Below, piece after piece: positions 1 to 41,961 of a DNA stretch of 64,000 nt; position 1 is the first letter of the stretch; every line of letters begins with the position of its first letter. The position numbers and the translations under genes were made by a program. The notes under the pieces are model-generated. The model was not told the origin of the DNA. It did not search any database and saw only the letters and a program-made list of their open reading frames with translations. The stretch lies in assembly GCA_963942565.1 (NCBI GenBank), contig OZ012694.1, forward strand, positions 31,024,005-31,088,004. Reading direction: 5' to 3'. The DNA is from Maea johnstoni. Lineage: Eukaryota > Annelida > Polychaeta > Spionida > Magelonidae.

Positions 1-682
1 TCTCGGTAATTGATGCAGTTCTCCTATCTCCATGACATTCAAATTATCTTCAATTATTTCTTCATCATTTTCTCCTTATTTTCTTGTTGATGATGGAACT
101 GCAATATCATCTTTCATCATTATGATACATCTCAACTTCTTTATGGAAAACGCACAGTTTCTTCCCCCATCCTCATAGTGCCTCCAATAGCTCTAATTTC
201 TATCTGCTGAATATAACCTCAAAACATGTTATTATTTACATACAGAAATGTTAAGTATGTGCTATTCTCCAGCTATAGAACTTGCCTCATGGCAATAATG
301 ATTATTGCATTAATTAGTCTGGTTTCTGAAAATGCTCTGCAATGAATAGAATATTCTGGTTGCCAGTCAGGTGCAAGAGAAGATAATTATACTGCCATGC
401 ATATTCATGGCTAATCACATGTGCCTCTATAGTAAAGCTAATTTTCTACCACTATGGGGCTGAAATACCCATTGAAGAAATTTGATTCCCAATGGCCATT
501 CCCAATGGGCATTTGGAATGATTTTATTACCATATTTGGTAAAGATTGCCATATATGGAACAATGCACCACATTCGTTGCTTAGTAACTTGACCTAGAAA
601 TGCCAGGCACGTGCTCAGGCACGCTCAATATATTTGAAGCTTCCCCGATTATTTACTGTTTATTTATCTATGGGACGTGGCA

Positions 683-846
683 GAAATAGGTTCTTGAACT
701 TGTGTGATAGAGTATGATATTTCTTACACTCGGGGACAGAATTTTCATCATGGAACTTGCCAGAGGCTCGTTCCAAGATGAAAATTCTGTCCCCTCATGT
801 AAGAAATATCATTCTCTAGCACACGCGTCCAAGAACCTCTATATCT
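683..846. repeat. Long near-perfect hairpin
   Basis: Positions 683-755 and 770-846 are inverted copies with few mismatches (for example GATATTTCTTACA and GGGGACAGAATTTTCATC in both arms) around a loop of about 13 bases near CCAGAGG. It may be a small foldback MITE or the gene of a hairpin RNA; no target duplication is obvious. It lies in presumed intron sequence upstream of the first visible STK32 exon. Confidence 0.7.
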
Positions 847-1014
847 TCAGCTGTGACATTGGCAATCAGTCATATCTTTGCCCAAGCAATTTCTTCTCCA
901 ACAGCCTGGTATATACAAAAAAATGATATGCATTTTGTCATCCTGTATATTTTAGCTGTATTAATTGACATGAAATCAACCAGGGCTCAACATAACAGAT
1001 AGCCCCATAGTCAT

Positions 1015-32648
<31,634 letters not shown>

Positions 32649-33830
32649 ACCACATGATAGGTAAAACCTCTTGGCTACTTGGCATTAAGTACCCAAGCGC
32701 ACCACTTGGAGGACTTGATCTGATACAGAGAACCACTTAGGTACTTCACCTGATACAGGGAACCACTTGAGTATTTCACCTGATACAGAGAACCCCTTGA
32801 GTATTTCATCTGATACAGAGAACCACTTCGGAATTCCATCTGACACAGAGAACCACATTAGAATTTCATGTGATATAGAGAACCACCTTTGAACTTGAGT
32901 ACCACTCAAGAAATTCTTATGATACAGATAACCACCATGGAACTGCATCTGGTACAGAAAATTACACAAGAATTTCATCTGATAAGAAAAACTCTAGGAG
33001 TTCACCTGACTCAGAGAACCAGTCAAGAACTTCTGATACAGAGAACCAGTCAAGAACTTCTGATGCAGAGAACCAGTCAAGAACTTCTGATACAGAGAAC
33101 CAGTCAAGAACTTCTGATGCAGAGAACCAGTCAAGAACTTCTGATACAGAGAACCAGTCAAGAACTTTAACTGATATACTTCATTAGAGAACCACTAGAA
33201 AATTGCGGAATCGGAGAACCGCTCAAAAATGTATGCTCTATGTACAATTTTTTCTCAGACTCTATAATGAACAAATTTTTCCTTTGAATGGAAAAACAAT
33301 GATAAGAAGGATGATGATGATGATAATGATGACGATTACAAAGCCACAGGAAAGAGCAGACAAGAGGTTAGAAAGGGTTAAACCATTTTTGTATATAGAC
33401 TGAAATATTTTACCAATAACCCTCACTCAAAAACATTTGGAAATCATTTGAATGCGAAATGCAGGACGCGAACTCCACCTTCACTTTTCTTTCAAATGTT
33501 TTGATTATGTTTTGTATGTAATTAACTGAAAAGTTGGGGGGAAACCTAAGGCAATAATGAGTTAAACGTAAAGATTTGGATTCTAGAACCGCATTTGATA
33601 CTCAGAATGGCCAACTTTTGATTGTATTGTACTGCCTTCGTGAATATCAGGGTTAAATTATGATAATTTTGAGAATCCAAGAGACTAAAATAAGGCACTA
33701 AAACAAGAGCTTTGGAAAGGGTGAAGCAAGTATAATAATTGTACCAAAGCTTAATAGGGGGAAGTATTTTGGTTTAGCTACTTCCCTAATATATTTTTGA
33801 GGTATAGGAGCCAAAAAAAGTTAATAAAAA
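32649..33830 (+). other. Probable STK32 3'UTR with minisatellite and AATAAA
   Basis: Sequence after the stop codon contains degenerate 27-33-bp units from about 32700 that tighten into near-perfect 27-bp units. An AATAAA lies at 33823-33828 and is the first good polyadenylation signal seen downstream, so it may mark the transcript end. This is an inference from position only. Confidence 0.45.
32700..33175. repeat. 27-33-bp minisatellite in the STK32 3'UTR
   Basis: Core GATACAGAGAACCAGTCAAG then AACTTCT, exact 27-mers at 33015-33165. Older, diverged units (CTGATACAGAGAACCACTT) extend back to 32700. Confidence 0.88.
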
Positions 33831-34710
33831 GCTCATGCTGACCTTTAAACATTAAAAAGTTCATAACAATTAACTGTATGGTTAACTTTCATTAGAATAT
33901 AGTTTATAGCTTTCATGTAGAATTGTTACAAGCTAAAGAATCACTTCATTTTGCTAAGTTCAGCCATTTTAGAATGAATTGATTATGTTAAGAATTATGG
34001 GTTCCCTTTTTTAATCTAACCTACTTTATCCAAATTATGCAAATAATTACCAAAACTGCAAGTATACAAACATATTTGAAGAAAGAATCTTTAACATATA
34101 ATTAAGAAAATTTGCAATGATTTCTATACTCCAAATTTCAAACCACAAAATTGAAAATATAAAGCACTTGAAATTATTATTAAGTGTTCTTCGTGTCATG
34201 TGATCTTACGTAAAAGGTTTGACTGTGTCGATCAGAGTGAAGAGTCAGTTGGAACTGATTGTGTTAGCTAGCAAATTTGAGTTTGAACCAAGTATAAGTA
34301 TTATAAGTGTCAAACGATCAATTTGAAATGGATTTGAGATGTTAATCAAACGATAATTCTTGAAAGTACATGTATTGTTGGGTTTGAACAGAGTATGGTT
34401 ATTTTAAGTATTAAAGGGTTGAAATTACTTCATCATTTAAACAGGATTGGTAGATGTACCATATATTGGTCAGTTAACATCAACACTTTCTTAAACAGCT
34501 TTTTTACATCGCTGCACTGAATATTCATTGTTTGAACCATGAAAGGCTATCCAACCAATACCCGCTGCGATTGGCCAATCAGAAGGCAGTTTACACATCC
34601 ATTATGCAGATGATTGGCCAATCAGAAATCCTGTTAGATTCCCCTTCCTGATGTCCTCTCATGACGTCTTGAGTAATCCTTGGCTTAATTATCAAATGCC
34701 CTAAAATGAC
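33190..34710. other. Intergenic sequence, no feature recognised
   Basis: Apart from the candidate AATAAA at 33823 nothing is recognised. Sequence is AT-rich. Confidence 0.45.
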
Positions 34711-34714
34711 TAAT

Positions 34715-34865
34715 TGTGATCTACTCTGGTAGGAATTTGGAATAGCATTTATCATCACTTCTTTGCCATTCAGAGGCTCGGTCATGATTAGCCAGTGATG
34801 GAGGTAGCCAGAGTACCCAGGGAAAACCATTGCCTAACCCCACGTCACTGGTCACTTTCTCACTT
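34715..34865 (-). mobile_element. SINE 3' part related to the element at 7105
   Basis: On the minus strand GGTTAGGCAATGGTTTTCCC and GGGTACTCTGGCTACCTCCA match the body of the SINE at 7105-7340. The tRNA-like head is missing. Confidence 0.55.
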
Positions 34866-34987
34866 GCCCCGAGTAGAATATGAATAAGTAGCGGTGAAAG
34901 GAATCCAATTGTCTAACTCATCATTAAGTGCAGAAATGTGATGGTTGTGCAACCCATCATGGTAAATCATGGTCTGTTCCTCAAAAA

Positions 34988-35180
34988 GGTATGCTAAAGG
35001 TGGCTAATTTGGCCATTACAAAATTAGGCAAAAAGCCACTAAAAATGACTGAATCCTTGGCACATTGGCATCTTAGTTCTCCACAGGAGCTAACTAATGA
35101 ATACCAACATGACAGGGTTAAGATGTTTTTCAAAAATCTTTGTGCTTTGGCCAAAAGCAGCCTTAGCATGGAAAGGGTAA
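34988..35180 (+). mobile_element. TTAA MITE copy 15 (decayed)
   Basis: Interior GGTGGCTAATTTGGCCATTA and AATACCAACATGACAGGGTT is clear; ends have decayed. Confidence 0.75.
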
Positions 35181-35408
35181 AATTGTTGAAATGAAAAAGG
35201 TTGACTGTGTTAACCCATTAGCTTCTGGAGTCCACACATGTCTGAGACTTGGGAACATATCTCACCAAATACAGTAATATTTCCAAAATATTTGGTGAGG
35301 TATTGTTAAACCCAACACAACTAAAAGAGAATCTTTCAGATATTTCTTAAGGTCATGCTCAATCTTGTGTGAGATACTGTATGCCGTGTTAACATGGAGG
35401 CAGTTCAA

Positions 35409-35560
35409 TTAACCCTTATGCTGCTGGCGGCTAATTTGGCCAATACAAAATAATGCCAAAAAACCTGAAAAATGACCGAAACCCTGGCAAATGGGTACTC
35501 ATCTGAGAGTACTCTACGAGAGCTATCCAATGAATACCAACAAGACAGGGTTTAGATGAT
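35409..35560 (+). mobile_element. TTAA MITE copy 16 (right end missing)
   Basis: TTAACCCTTATGCTGCTGG start is intact; homology stops after GACAGGGTTTAGATG. Confidence 0.8.
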
Positions 35561-35724
35561 GGTTAATGTGTAATTTGCACACCCCATGAAGTCCACATTT
35601 ATGAAACTGTGCATCCCTATGCTAGAATCATACAACACGTTGACATGATGGCTTGCCATCTAAAATATGAACGCAAAAATTAACTGTATCAAAAGCAGCT
35701 GTGTGCCGAGCGTGTTACTTTATA

Positions 35725-35917
35725 TTACTTATGTCCAATGCACAATGGCGCATGGATTTCTGAAAACCTTCTAAACCCTGTCATGTTGATATTCATTGGA
35801 AAGCTCTCGCTGAGTACAATCAGATGAGTACCCATATGTCAGGGTTTCAGTAATTTTTCAGTTTTTTTTTGCATCATTTTGTATTGGTCAAATTAGCCAC
35901 CAGCAGCATAAGGGTTA
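35725..35917 (-). mobile_element. TTAA MITE copy 17
   Basis: Inverted copy ending GCATAAGGGTTAT; left terminus eroded. Confidence 0.78.
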
Positions 35918-35919
35918 TC

Positions 35920-36640
35920 ATGATATACAGTACTGTATCACTCCAGACAGGAATGGGTGTGTCCTACTAGACAGTGAGATGATGCCAGTCGATAGCAGTG
36001 TTGTGTTGAACAGAGTATAACTATTCTATGTTTTCTTTCCTGCATATTTCTAAAGGTTGACTATTTAATGAAAACAGTTCATATTCCAGTACTTCTTGAC
36101 TGCATATAACGTATTATTTATATCTTAGCAATTTCAATAGTGTCATCTTTTTATAAGAAAAAGTATGTCTGTAATGCTTGTTTCAAAACCTGTGGCTGAT
36201 GTAGAATTCTGACCATCAAAGAGGAGAGTTTGGGTTATTGCAATCTAAACAACTTAATCTTCAAACAGTTAAATATAAAATGTAACCTGTCAGTGCTGGC
36301 AAGATTATCTTACCCCCTAATTGAATTAACAATTATAAGTTAACCCATTAATGCTCAAGAGTTCCTCTAAAAATTGACTTCTGTATACATATTTATTATT
36401 CTTTTGACAATAACTTTGAAATCGATATTGATTTTACAGAATATTTGAAGGCCAGTTGTTGGTATCGTTCTGATTAACATTTATCCATCAAATATTTTCC
36501 TAATTATGCTCTTTTGCCCATACCAAAATTGTCAGGCTGCTTTTTGCTATTGTGAGCACTAATGGATTAACTGCATATTGAATGGTGATGTCTCTAAAAA
36601 TCAGCTGAAAGATATGCAATGTATCCATCATCAGTGCATC
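35920..36640. other. Intergenic sequence, no feature recognised
   Basis: No gene or repeat recognised between the MITE and the CTCF-like array. Confidence 0.4.
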
Positions 36641-36654
36641 TTTTCACCACCAGG

Positions 36655-37180
36655 TTTCAGAACATGTGCTGTCACTTATAGGTGGCAGCACCTGAGCTAA
36701 AACACCAGATGGTAACACAAGATTTCGCTATTAGGTGGCAGCATGTGGGCTATCACTTATAGGTGGCAGCACCTGAGTTAAACACCAGATGGTAACACAA
36801 GATTTCACCACTAGGTGGCAGCATGTGGGCTATCACTTATAGGTGGCAGCACTTGAGTATACACGCCAGATGGTAAAACAATATTTCACCACTAGGTGGC
36901 AGCATCTGTGCTATCACTTATAGGTGGCAGCACTTGAGTATACACGCCAGATGGTAAAACAATATTTCACCACTAGGTGGCAGCATCTGTGCTATCACTT
37001 ATAGGTGGCAGCACTTGAGTTAAAACACCAGGTGGTAAAACAAGATTTCACCACTAGGTGTCAGCATCTTTGCTATCACTTATAGGTGGCAGCACTTGAG
37101 TTAAAACACCAGGTGGTAACACAAGATTTCACCACTAGGTGGCAGCATGTGTGCACTTACCATTTCCCGGGTACACCACA
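36655..37180. repeat. ~81-bp tandem array with CTCF-core-like motifs
   Basis: About six units carry CACTTATAGGTGGCAGCAC, an ACCAGATGGTAA-like half site and TTTCACCACTAGGTGGCAGC. CCACTAGGTGGCAG fits the known CTCF core CCASYAGRKGGCRS at every position. GGTGGCAGCA occurs twice per unit at 80-81-bp spacing. Further variants (GCCAGGTGGCACC, CATCAGGTGTCAGC, AATAGGTGGCACC) continue to about 37285. The array lies between the 3' ends of two convergent genes, where an insulator would make sense; binding is inference. Confidence 0.8.
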
Positions 37181-37289
37181 TGTAGTCACCGCCAGGTGGC
37201 ACCCCTCATTCACCATCAGGTGTCAGCAATTTCATTAACATCATCAGGTCAAACAATTAATTGCAAAATAGGTGGCACCACCTTAGGAC

Positions 37290-38050
37290 CTTGCTATATG
37301 TAATGATATTCTGAGCTCAAAATTAGATGGGTGTACTATCCCAATCTGACAAGTGTCAGTAGTGCAGTAGTGTTAGAAATGGCCACCAGGAGGCCACAGC
37401 ATCCCATACTAGTTGAGTACCACATGGCATGCATAGATTTCATATATATTTTCAAATCTCTCATGATCATGATATGGACATTGTTGCTTGGCTTGTTTTA
37501 TTTTGCATGTAAATACAATGTTACCATATGTATAAACTGTGTTGTTTTAGTCCTTCATAATCTAATTGTGGCTTTTACATCATTTCTGGGAAGAAATTTA
37601 AGCAATTCAGGATGGATAAATTATAAAGTTTAAGACCATTCAACAAATATAATATGGTATAATATAATATAATTTAATCTGATATGATATATAGTAAGGA
37701 GTTTTCTTTGTTTCAGAAACTTAAGTTCTGAATATACAGGCAATACTTCGTAGGGGTCCCCTGTCATCATACATACTTGTGGCTAAAATGAAACACTAGA
37801 TCTCCTCATCAACTCAGAATTAGTTATTTTTTGCAAAAAAACTAGATTTTATCTTACCAGGCAATATCTGCTCCGAACCTGTCTGGGCTACGAAAAACTG
37901 CCTTGACTACCAGAAGATAAATATGCAGAACTAGGAATATATCTTATACCATGTCAGTGACTTTTCAAGGGGTTTTCGTCGCAACAAATCCAAACACATC
38001 TCTCAACACCAAACATTTTTGATATAGCAAACAGGCTGATAACTACAATG
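37290..38050. other. Intergenic sequence, no feature recognised
   Basis: A 100-codon open frame at 37331 has no recognisable domain. Short AATATAAT simple repeat near 37650. Confidence 0.4.
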
Positions 38051-38053
38051 AAA

Positions 38054-38248
<195 letters not shown>

Positions 38249-38711
38249 CATCTCTGTTCAAATGGTCAGGTATAAAACAGCCCAAGGAAGACGTGTGGAA
38301 AACTATAGTGATTTATTATCCACTTAAGCAGTCATATATACAAAGGTCGCATGCAGAAAACTACATATTTACAGAAATCCTAATTTCCAATTGGCAAATA
38401 TCAAGAATAACTAGTGGGCATATAGTATCAACCCAATTACAGAACAGACGTTTTTTGTTGAACATTTTCCAGTCACATATAAAGTTAAGTTGCTGGTTTT
38501 ATGGTTTCCTGCGTGTTAAATATTGACTAGACAATAATCCAAATTTCTCTCCATTTTCTATATGGAAAATATAAACGCACCTTGCTAAGATAAGAGGGAT
38601 GGCTAAAACCATACATTCAATCATGATTCATTCATTCCCTTCCATCCGTTGTCTTGAATTAGAATACTTGTGAAAACATATTTGAGCAAATGAAAAGTTA
38701 TTGGTATGGTT

Positions 38712-39027
38712 CAAGGTCTTAGCTAGCAGGGTGAATGGGCGTCTTTTTGGACAACCAAACCCTTAAAAAGCACCCCTCAGGACACCCAAATTATTTTAGT
38801 GAAGAATTTCTTAAAAAGTCAATCTCAAGCATACAATTGAATTTCATCATCTCCATATAATTCCCATGATATTGTATAAGGATATCATGCCTTATTTTGA
38901 TAAATTTATACATATTTATGGTTGGTAGCTGAGTATATTGTTGTCCTCCTTAAAAAATTTGGACACCCAAAAATTTTACCACTGCCAATTTTAGGCACCC
39001 AGTTTCTAAATCCTGGCTAAGACCCTG
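38712..39027 (-). mobile_element. hAT-like MITE family A, copy 1
   Basis: Ends CAAGGTCTTAGCTAGC and CCTGGCTAAGACCCTG are inverted repeats (consensus CAGGGTCTTAGCCAGGATTT). Exact 8-bp duplications GTATGGTT at 38704-38711 and 39028-39035. Interior includes GGACACCCAAA and ATATCATGCCTTATTTTGAT. Confidence 0.9.
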
Positions 39028-39114
39028 GTATGGTTCTTATTTTTTTCCAAATGACGCCCCCCTTAAAAGTATCAAAAAAGTCTAGGCCTTCTAGTGGGCC
39101 TACAGGCAAAACTG

Positions 39115-39325
39115 GCTTAGCCTGCTGGTGGCTAATTTTGGCCAGTACAAAATGATACAAAAAACTTGAAAAATGACAGAACCCCTGGTGCATGGGTGCT
39201 CCCGCTGAGTATTCAGTGGGAGCTATCCAAAGAATACCAACATGGCAGGCTTTAGAATTTGTTTTCAAAAACCTTAGCGTCCTTGTGCTTTAGATGAAAG
39301 TAGTCTTAGCATTGGAAGGGTTACA
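39115..39325 (+). mobile_element. TTAA MITE copy 18
   Basis: Left end eroded (CTTAGCCTGCTGGTGG), right end GCATTGGAAGGGTTAC. Confidence 0.78.
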
Positions 39326-39771
39326 GCATTTTATCTAAAGACATGGATTCTCGTGACAGAAAACATGTTGACAAAGGAACAAACATTATGAAATACTTCA
39401 CTGAACTCTGATGAGGAAACAAATACCTTCCCAACTATGCTACTAACTACCTGAAAGATATCCCCCATTTGGTCAGGCTGTTTTGGTCCCTACAAGTATT
39501 TCTGGGTTAAAACATACTATTAGCATGCAAGTTGGAATGGTAATATGAAAGCAAACAATCTCTACAACAAATATATCTTACATATATACATCTAAAACAA
39601 TTCTAGAAACCAGCCTTTTCTAATGGACAAGTCTACTACTGAGAAGCTATAGAATTGGATTTATAAGACTTGATATATGTACAAAAAATCATCTCATTAT
39701 GAACAGGGAGTATTCATTTCAGAATATGTATGGAGCATTCCGCCAAATGATTCATTCATTGAAACCTTACC

Positions 39772-40389
39772 TATAAAGTGAAACCTCAGAGATGTGAATG
39801 CCTTGGGACCAGGGCTAAAGCGTGTGAATTAGGGCTGTCATTGATAGGAATTTTTTACCGATTCGATTATCGATAAAAATATTACCGATATGGTACTTCG
39901 ATCCGATTAAGATTTATGTTACCTTTAACTGCTGATCATAACCAATAATGTGCTCATTTGACATGTAGGCAGTTAGCACGTGGGGGTGATTCATGACCTC
40001 TTGACCTCCCACACATGCGTAATCTGCATCTGCGTTACTTCCGCTCACGTCCCGTTCTGACAGCAGCGTGATGTTAGCGATCGTCCTCAGTGATTTACCG
40101 CGTTTTACGACGTTTCTGTGTTTATTTTAGTACAGCGTCACTACCAACTTGGTGTTTTCATATAAATCGATATCTTGGGATGTCCAAGATATTGATAATC
40201 GGCAAGGATTTTTTGCCGGTTCACCGCTACGGGCGGTATCGATGACAGCCCTAGCGTTCACATTAGAGGAGTGTGCACAGCTCAGAAGTCTTTTCATAAT
40301 GTAAAATATACAAATGGGAATGGGAAATTGTATTCACATTAGGAGGTGCTCACATCTTGGGGGTATTCACAATGAGAGGTTTTACTGTA
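39772..40389. mobile_element. TA-flanked pogo-like MITE, family 3, split by a hAT-like element
   Basis: TATAAAGTGAAACCTCAGAG at the left pairs with AATGAGAGGTTTTACTGTA at the right (TIR TACAGTAAAACCTC). GTGAATGCC and GGTATTCAC follow symmetrically. The host element is about 190 bp without its insertion. Confidence 0.68.
39830..40253. mobile_element. hAT-like element (TAGGGCTGTCATTGATA) nested in the pogo-like MITE
   Basis: Ends TAGGGCTGTCATTGATA and TATCGATGACAGCCCTA are inverted repeats, followed by ATCGATA/TTATCGAT words. The flanking octamers (GTGTGAAT, GCGTTCAC) match poorly, consistent with decay. No reading frame. Confidence 0.75.
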
Positions 40390-40559
40390 CAGTATTTAAC
40401 CCTTACATCAAAATCCTTTTATCCACACATATAATTTGCACACTAAACCCATGGCAGAAAGAGGTTGATGTTTCAATTTCCACGTAAATACATTAGTTTA
40501 GTAATGATATTTCTAATGTGTAGTGACATGAATCCTCTTTTCTCCTTGGAACTAGTGTT

Positions 40560-40895
40560 AGATCAAGGACTAGGGACTTCTTTTTTTTCTTTTATAAAGG
40601 TTTGCCACCCTTTTTTGTAAGGGTGGCTCAGACATGTAAGAAGGAGAGCTTTTTGTATATATGCAGATGACACAGATAGCATAAACGTTGAAATGAAATG
40701 AATATGAAACTCTTCAAAGTAATCTCTCCCAATAATTGGGCGACAGACAAAGAGTAAGAAATGAAGGTTTTCGGTGGTTGCCCGAGTTTATAGAGGAATC
40801 CAACCCCTACTCGCCCCGGCCTGGGATTGAACTCTGGACCCATGCCTCCCAGCACTCAGGCCGGCAATGTTGCCGCTGTACCATTGAGTCTGGTC
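40560..40895 (-). mobile_element. tRNA-derived SINE, copy 1 of a second family
   Basis: On the minus strand CTCAATGGTACAGCGG is an A-box-like region and CCAGAGTTCAATCCCAGGCC a B-box. The body (CCGAAAACCTTCATTTCTTA, ACTTTGAAGAGTTTCATATT) leads to a T-rich/A-rich end. The copy at 48820-49085 matches throughout. Confidence 0.8.
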
Positions 40896-40898
40896 ACT

Positions 40899-41012
40899 AG
40901 GGACTTAGTAAGGACCCATCAAGCCTGTCTTTTGGAGAGGTAGTTTTCCAAAATCTACTTTTTGGAAAGGCAAAATTTTCTTTGAAACAATTTCAATTAA
41001 AACTTTGAGGGT
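40899..41012 (+). mobile_element. hAT-like MITE family B fragment
   Basis: GGGACTTAGTAAGGACCCAT then AAGCCTGTCTTTTGGAGAGG matches the left part of the family B copies at 41280 and 44261. Confidence 0.65.
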
Positions 41013-41279
41013 GAAAACTTTCGAAAATGACATGGGAATAAAGCATGCAATAAGGAAAAACACAAAGGATTGTTGTTGGATGAGTTATGCTAAATATGTT
41101 CCATAAAATATCATATAAAAATATTTTTGTGAGAGAGATGTAACTAAAATAAATGGGCATTTTTGGAGCTGTACAAGGATGAATGGGACTAGGTGGGTGT
41201 GGAATTCAGAACTCTGTTTATCATCAGATTCATTTCTGTGTGCATATGTGTGTTTATGTGTGTGTATTTGGGTATGTGT

Positions 41280-41534
41280 GAAGGGACTTAGCTAGGACCC
41301 GTCCAGCCTGTCTTTTGGACAGGCAGTTTCCTGAAAAACTTTTTTTTAAACAGGAAACACCAACCATCTTCTAAGACTTAGCTGAAGTGTACATTTCCTG
41401 TTTTGACACAATAAGCTATTAAATGTAGTTGATATAAGGATCTGAAGAAACTGTATAGCTAAATTTGTACAGACAGAAATTAGGTGAATGCTGTTTTGGA
41501 CAGGCATTTTTGAAATGCTGGCTACGTGTCTGGG
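41280..41534 (+). mobile_element. hAT-like MITE family B, copy 1
   Basis: AAGGGACTTAGCTAGGACCC to GAAATGCTGGCTACGTGTCT. The interior CCTGTCTTTTGGACAGGCAG and GTTTTGGACAGGCATTTTTG matches 44261-44572. It ends in a GT-rich simple sequence about 105 bases downstream of the TERF stop. Confidence 0.75.
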
Positions 41535-41638
41535 TGTGCGTGGGTAATTGTTTGTTTGTGTGTGTGTTCGTGTGTGTGTGTGTGTGTGGTTGGGGCGTAT
41601 CCACTCCTAGAACAGGAACATAACGATTAAAAATAGGT

Positions 41639-41961
41639 TTATTTCACTGGACCGAACTTTTTCTTGAGTGCTTCGTACTCCCCTGTTTTTATGAGAGTTC
41701 GCCATTTATCTTTGAGCTGCACATTGTTACGTTCGCTCTCTGGACAGGCATCCTTGATTTCAGCCCAACGGCCCACACCATATTTTTGTAGGGCCTTGAA
41801 GAAAGTCTCCGTCTCCTCCGTCGTCCAGGGAAAGCGACTTCTGGGTTTGACTATGTCTCTGTTGGCGTGTCGTATCTTATGCATGCCGTTGTCGTTAAAT
41901 ACCCCAATGAGGCTGCGGCGGAAACGGCGCTTCTGCGGCAAATCAGGTATTGTTCTTGGTG
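41639..41961 (-). CDS. TERF: TERF exon 10: Myb/telobox DNA-binding domain and stop
   Basis: The exon starts after ACCTTTCAG, encodes [15 protein letters not shown] and then the Myb fold ([19 protein letters not shown] ... RWAEIK ... [14 protein letters not shown]), and stops at TAA 41641-41639. The three helix tryptophans and the telobox are intact. AATAAA overlaps the stop codon on this strand (GAAATAAACC), but whether it acts as the polyadenylation signal is unknown. Confidence 0.96.

Noticed and set aside
1-640. Search for the missing STK32 glycine-loop exon
   Set aside because: No GxGxxG-coding sequence with a phase-0 donor is visible upstream of 1283, so the exon is taken to lie outside the window.
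33010-33170. CRISPR-like array of 27-bp repeats
   Set aside because: Units are directly contiguous without unique spacers and lie in a eukaryotic 3'UTR; it is a minisatellite.
37331-37633. 100-codon plus-strand frame with hydrophobic segment
   Set aside because: No homology, poor codon pattern and position in intergenic AT-rich DNA; chance frame likely.
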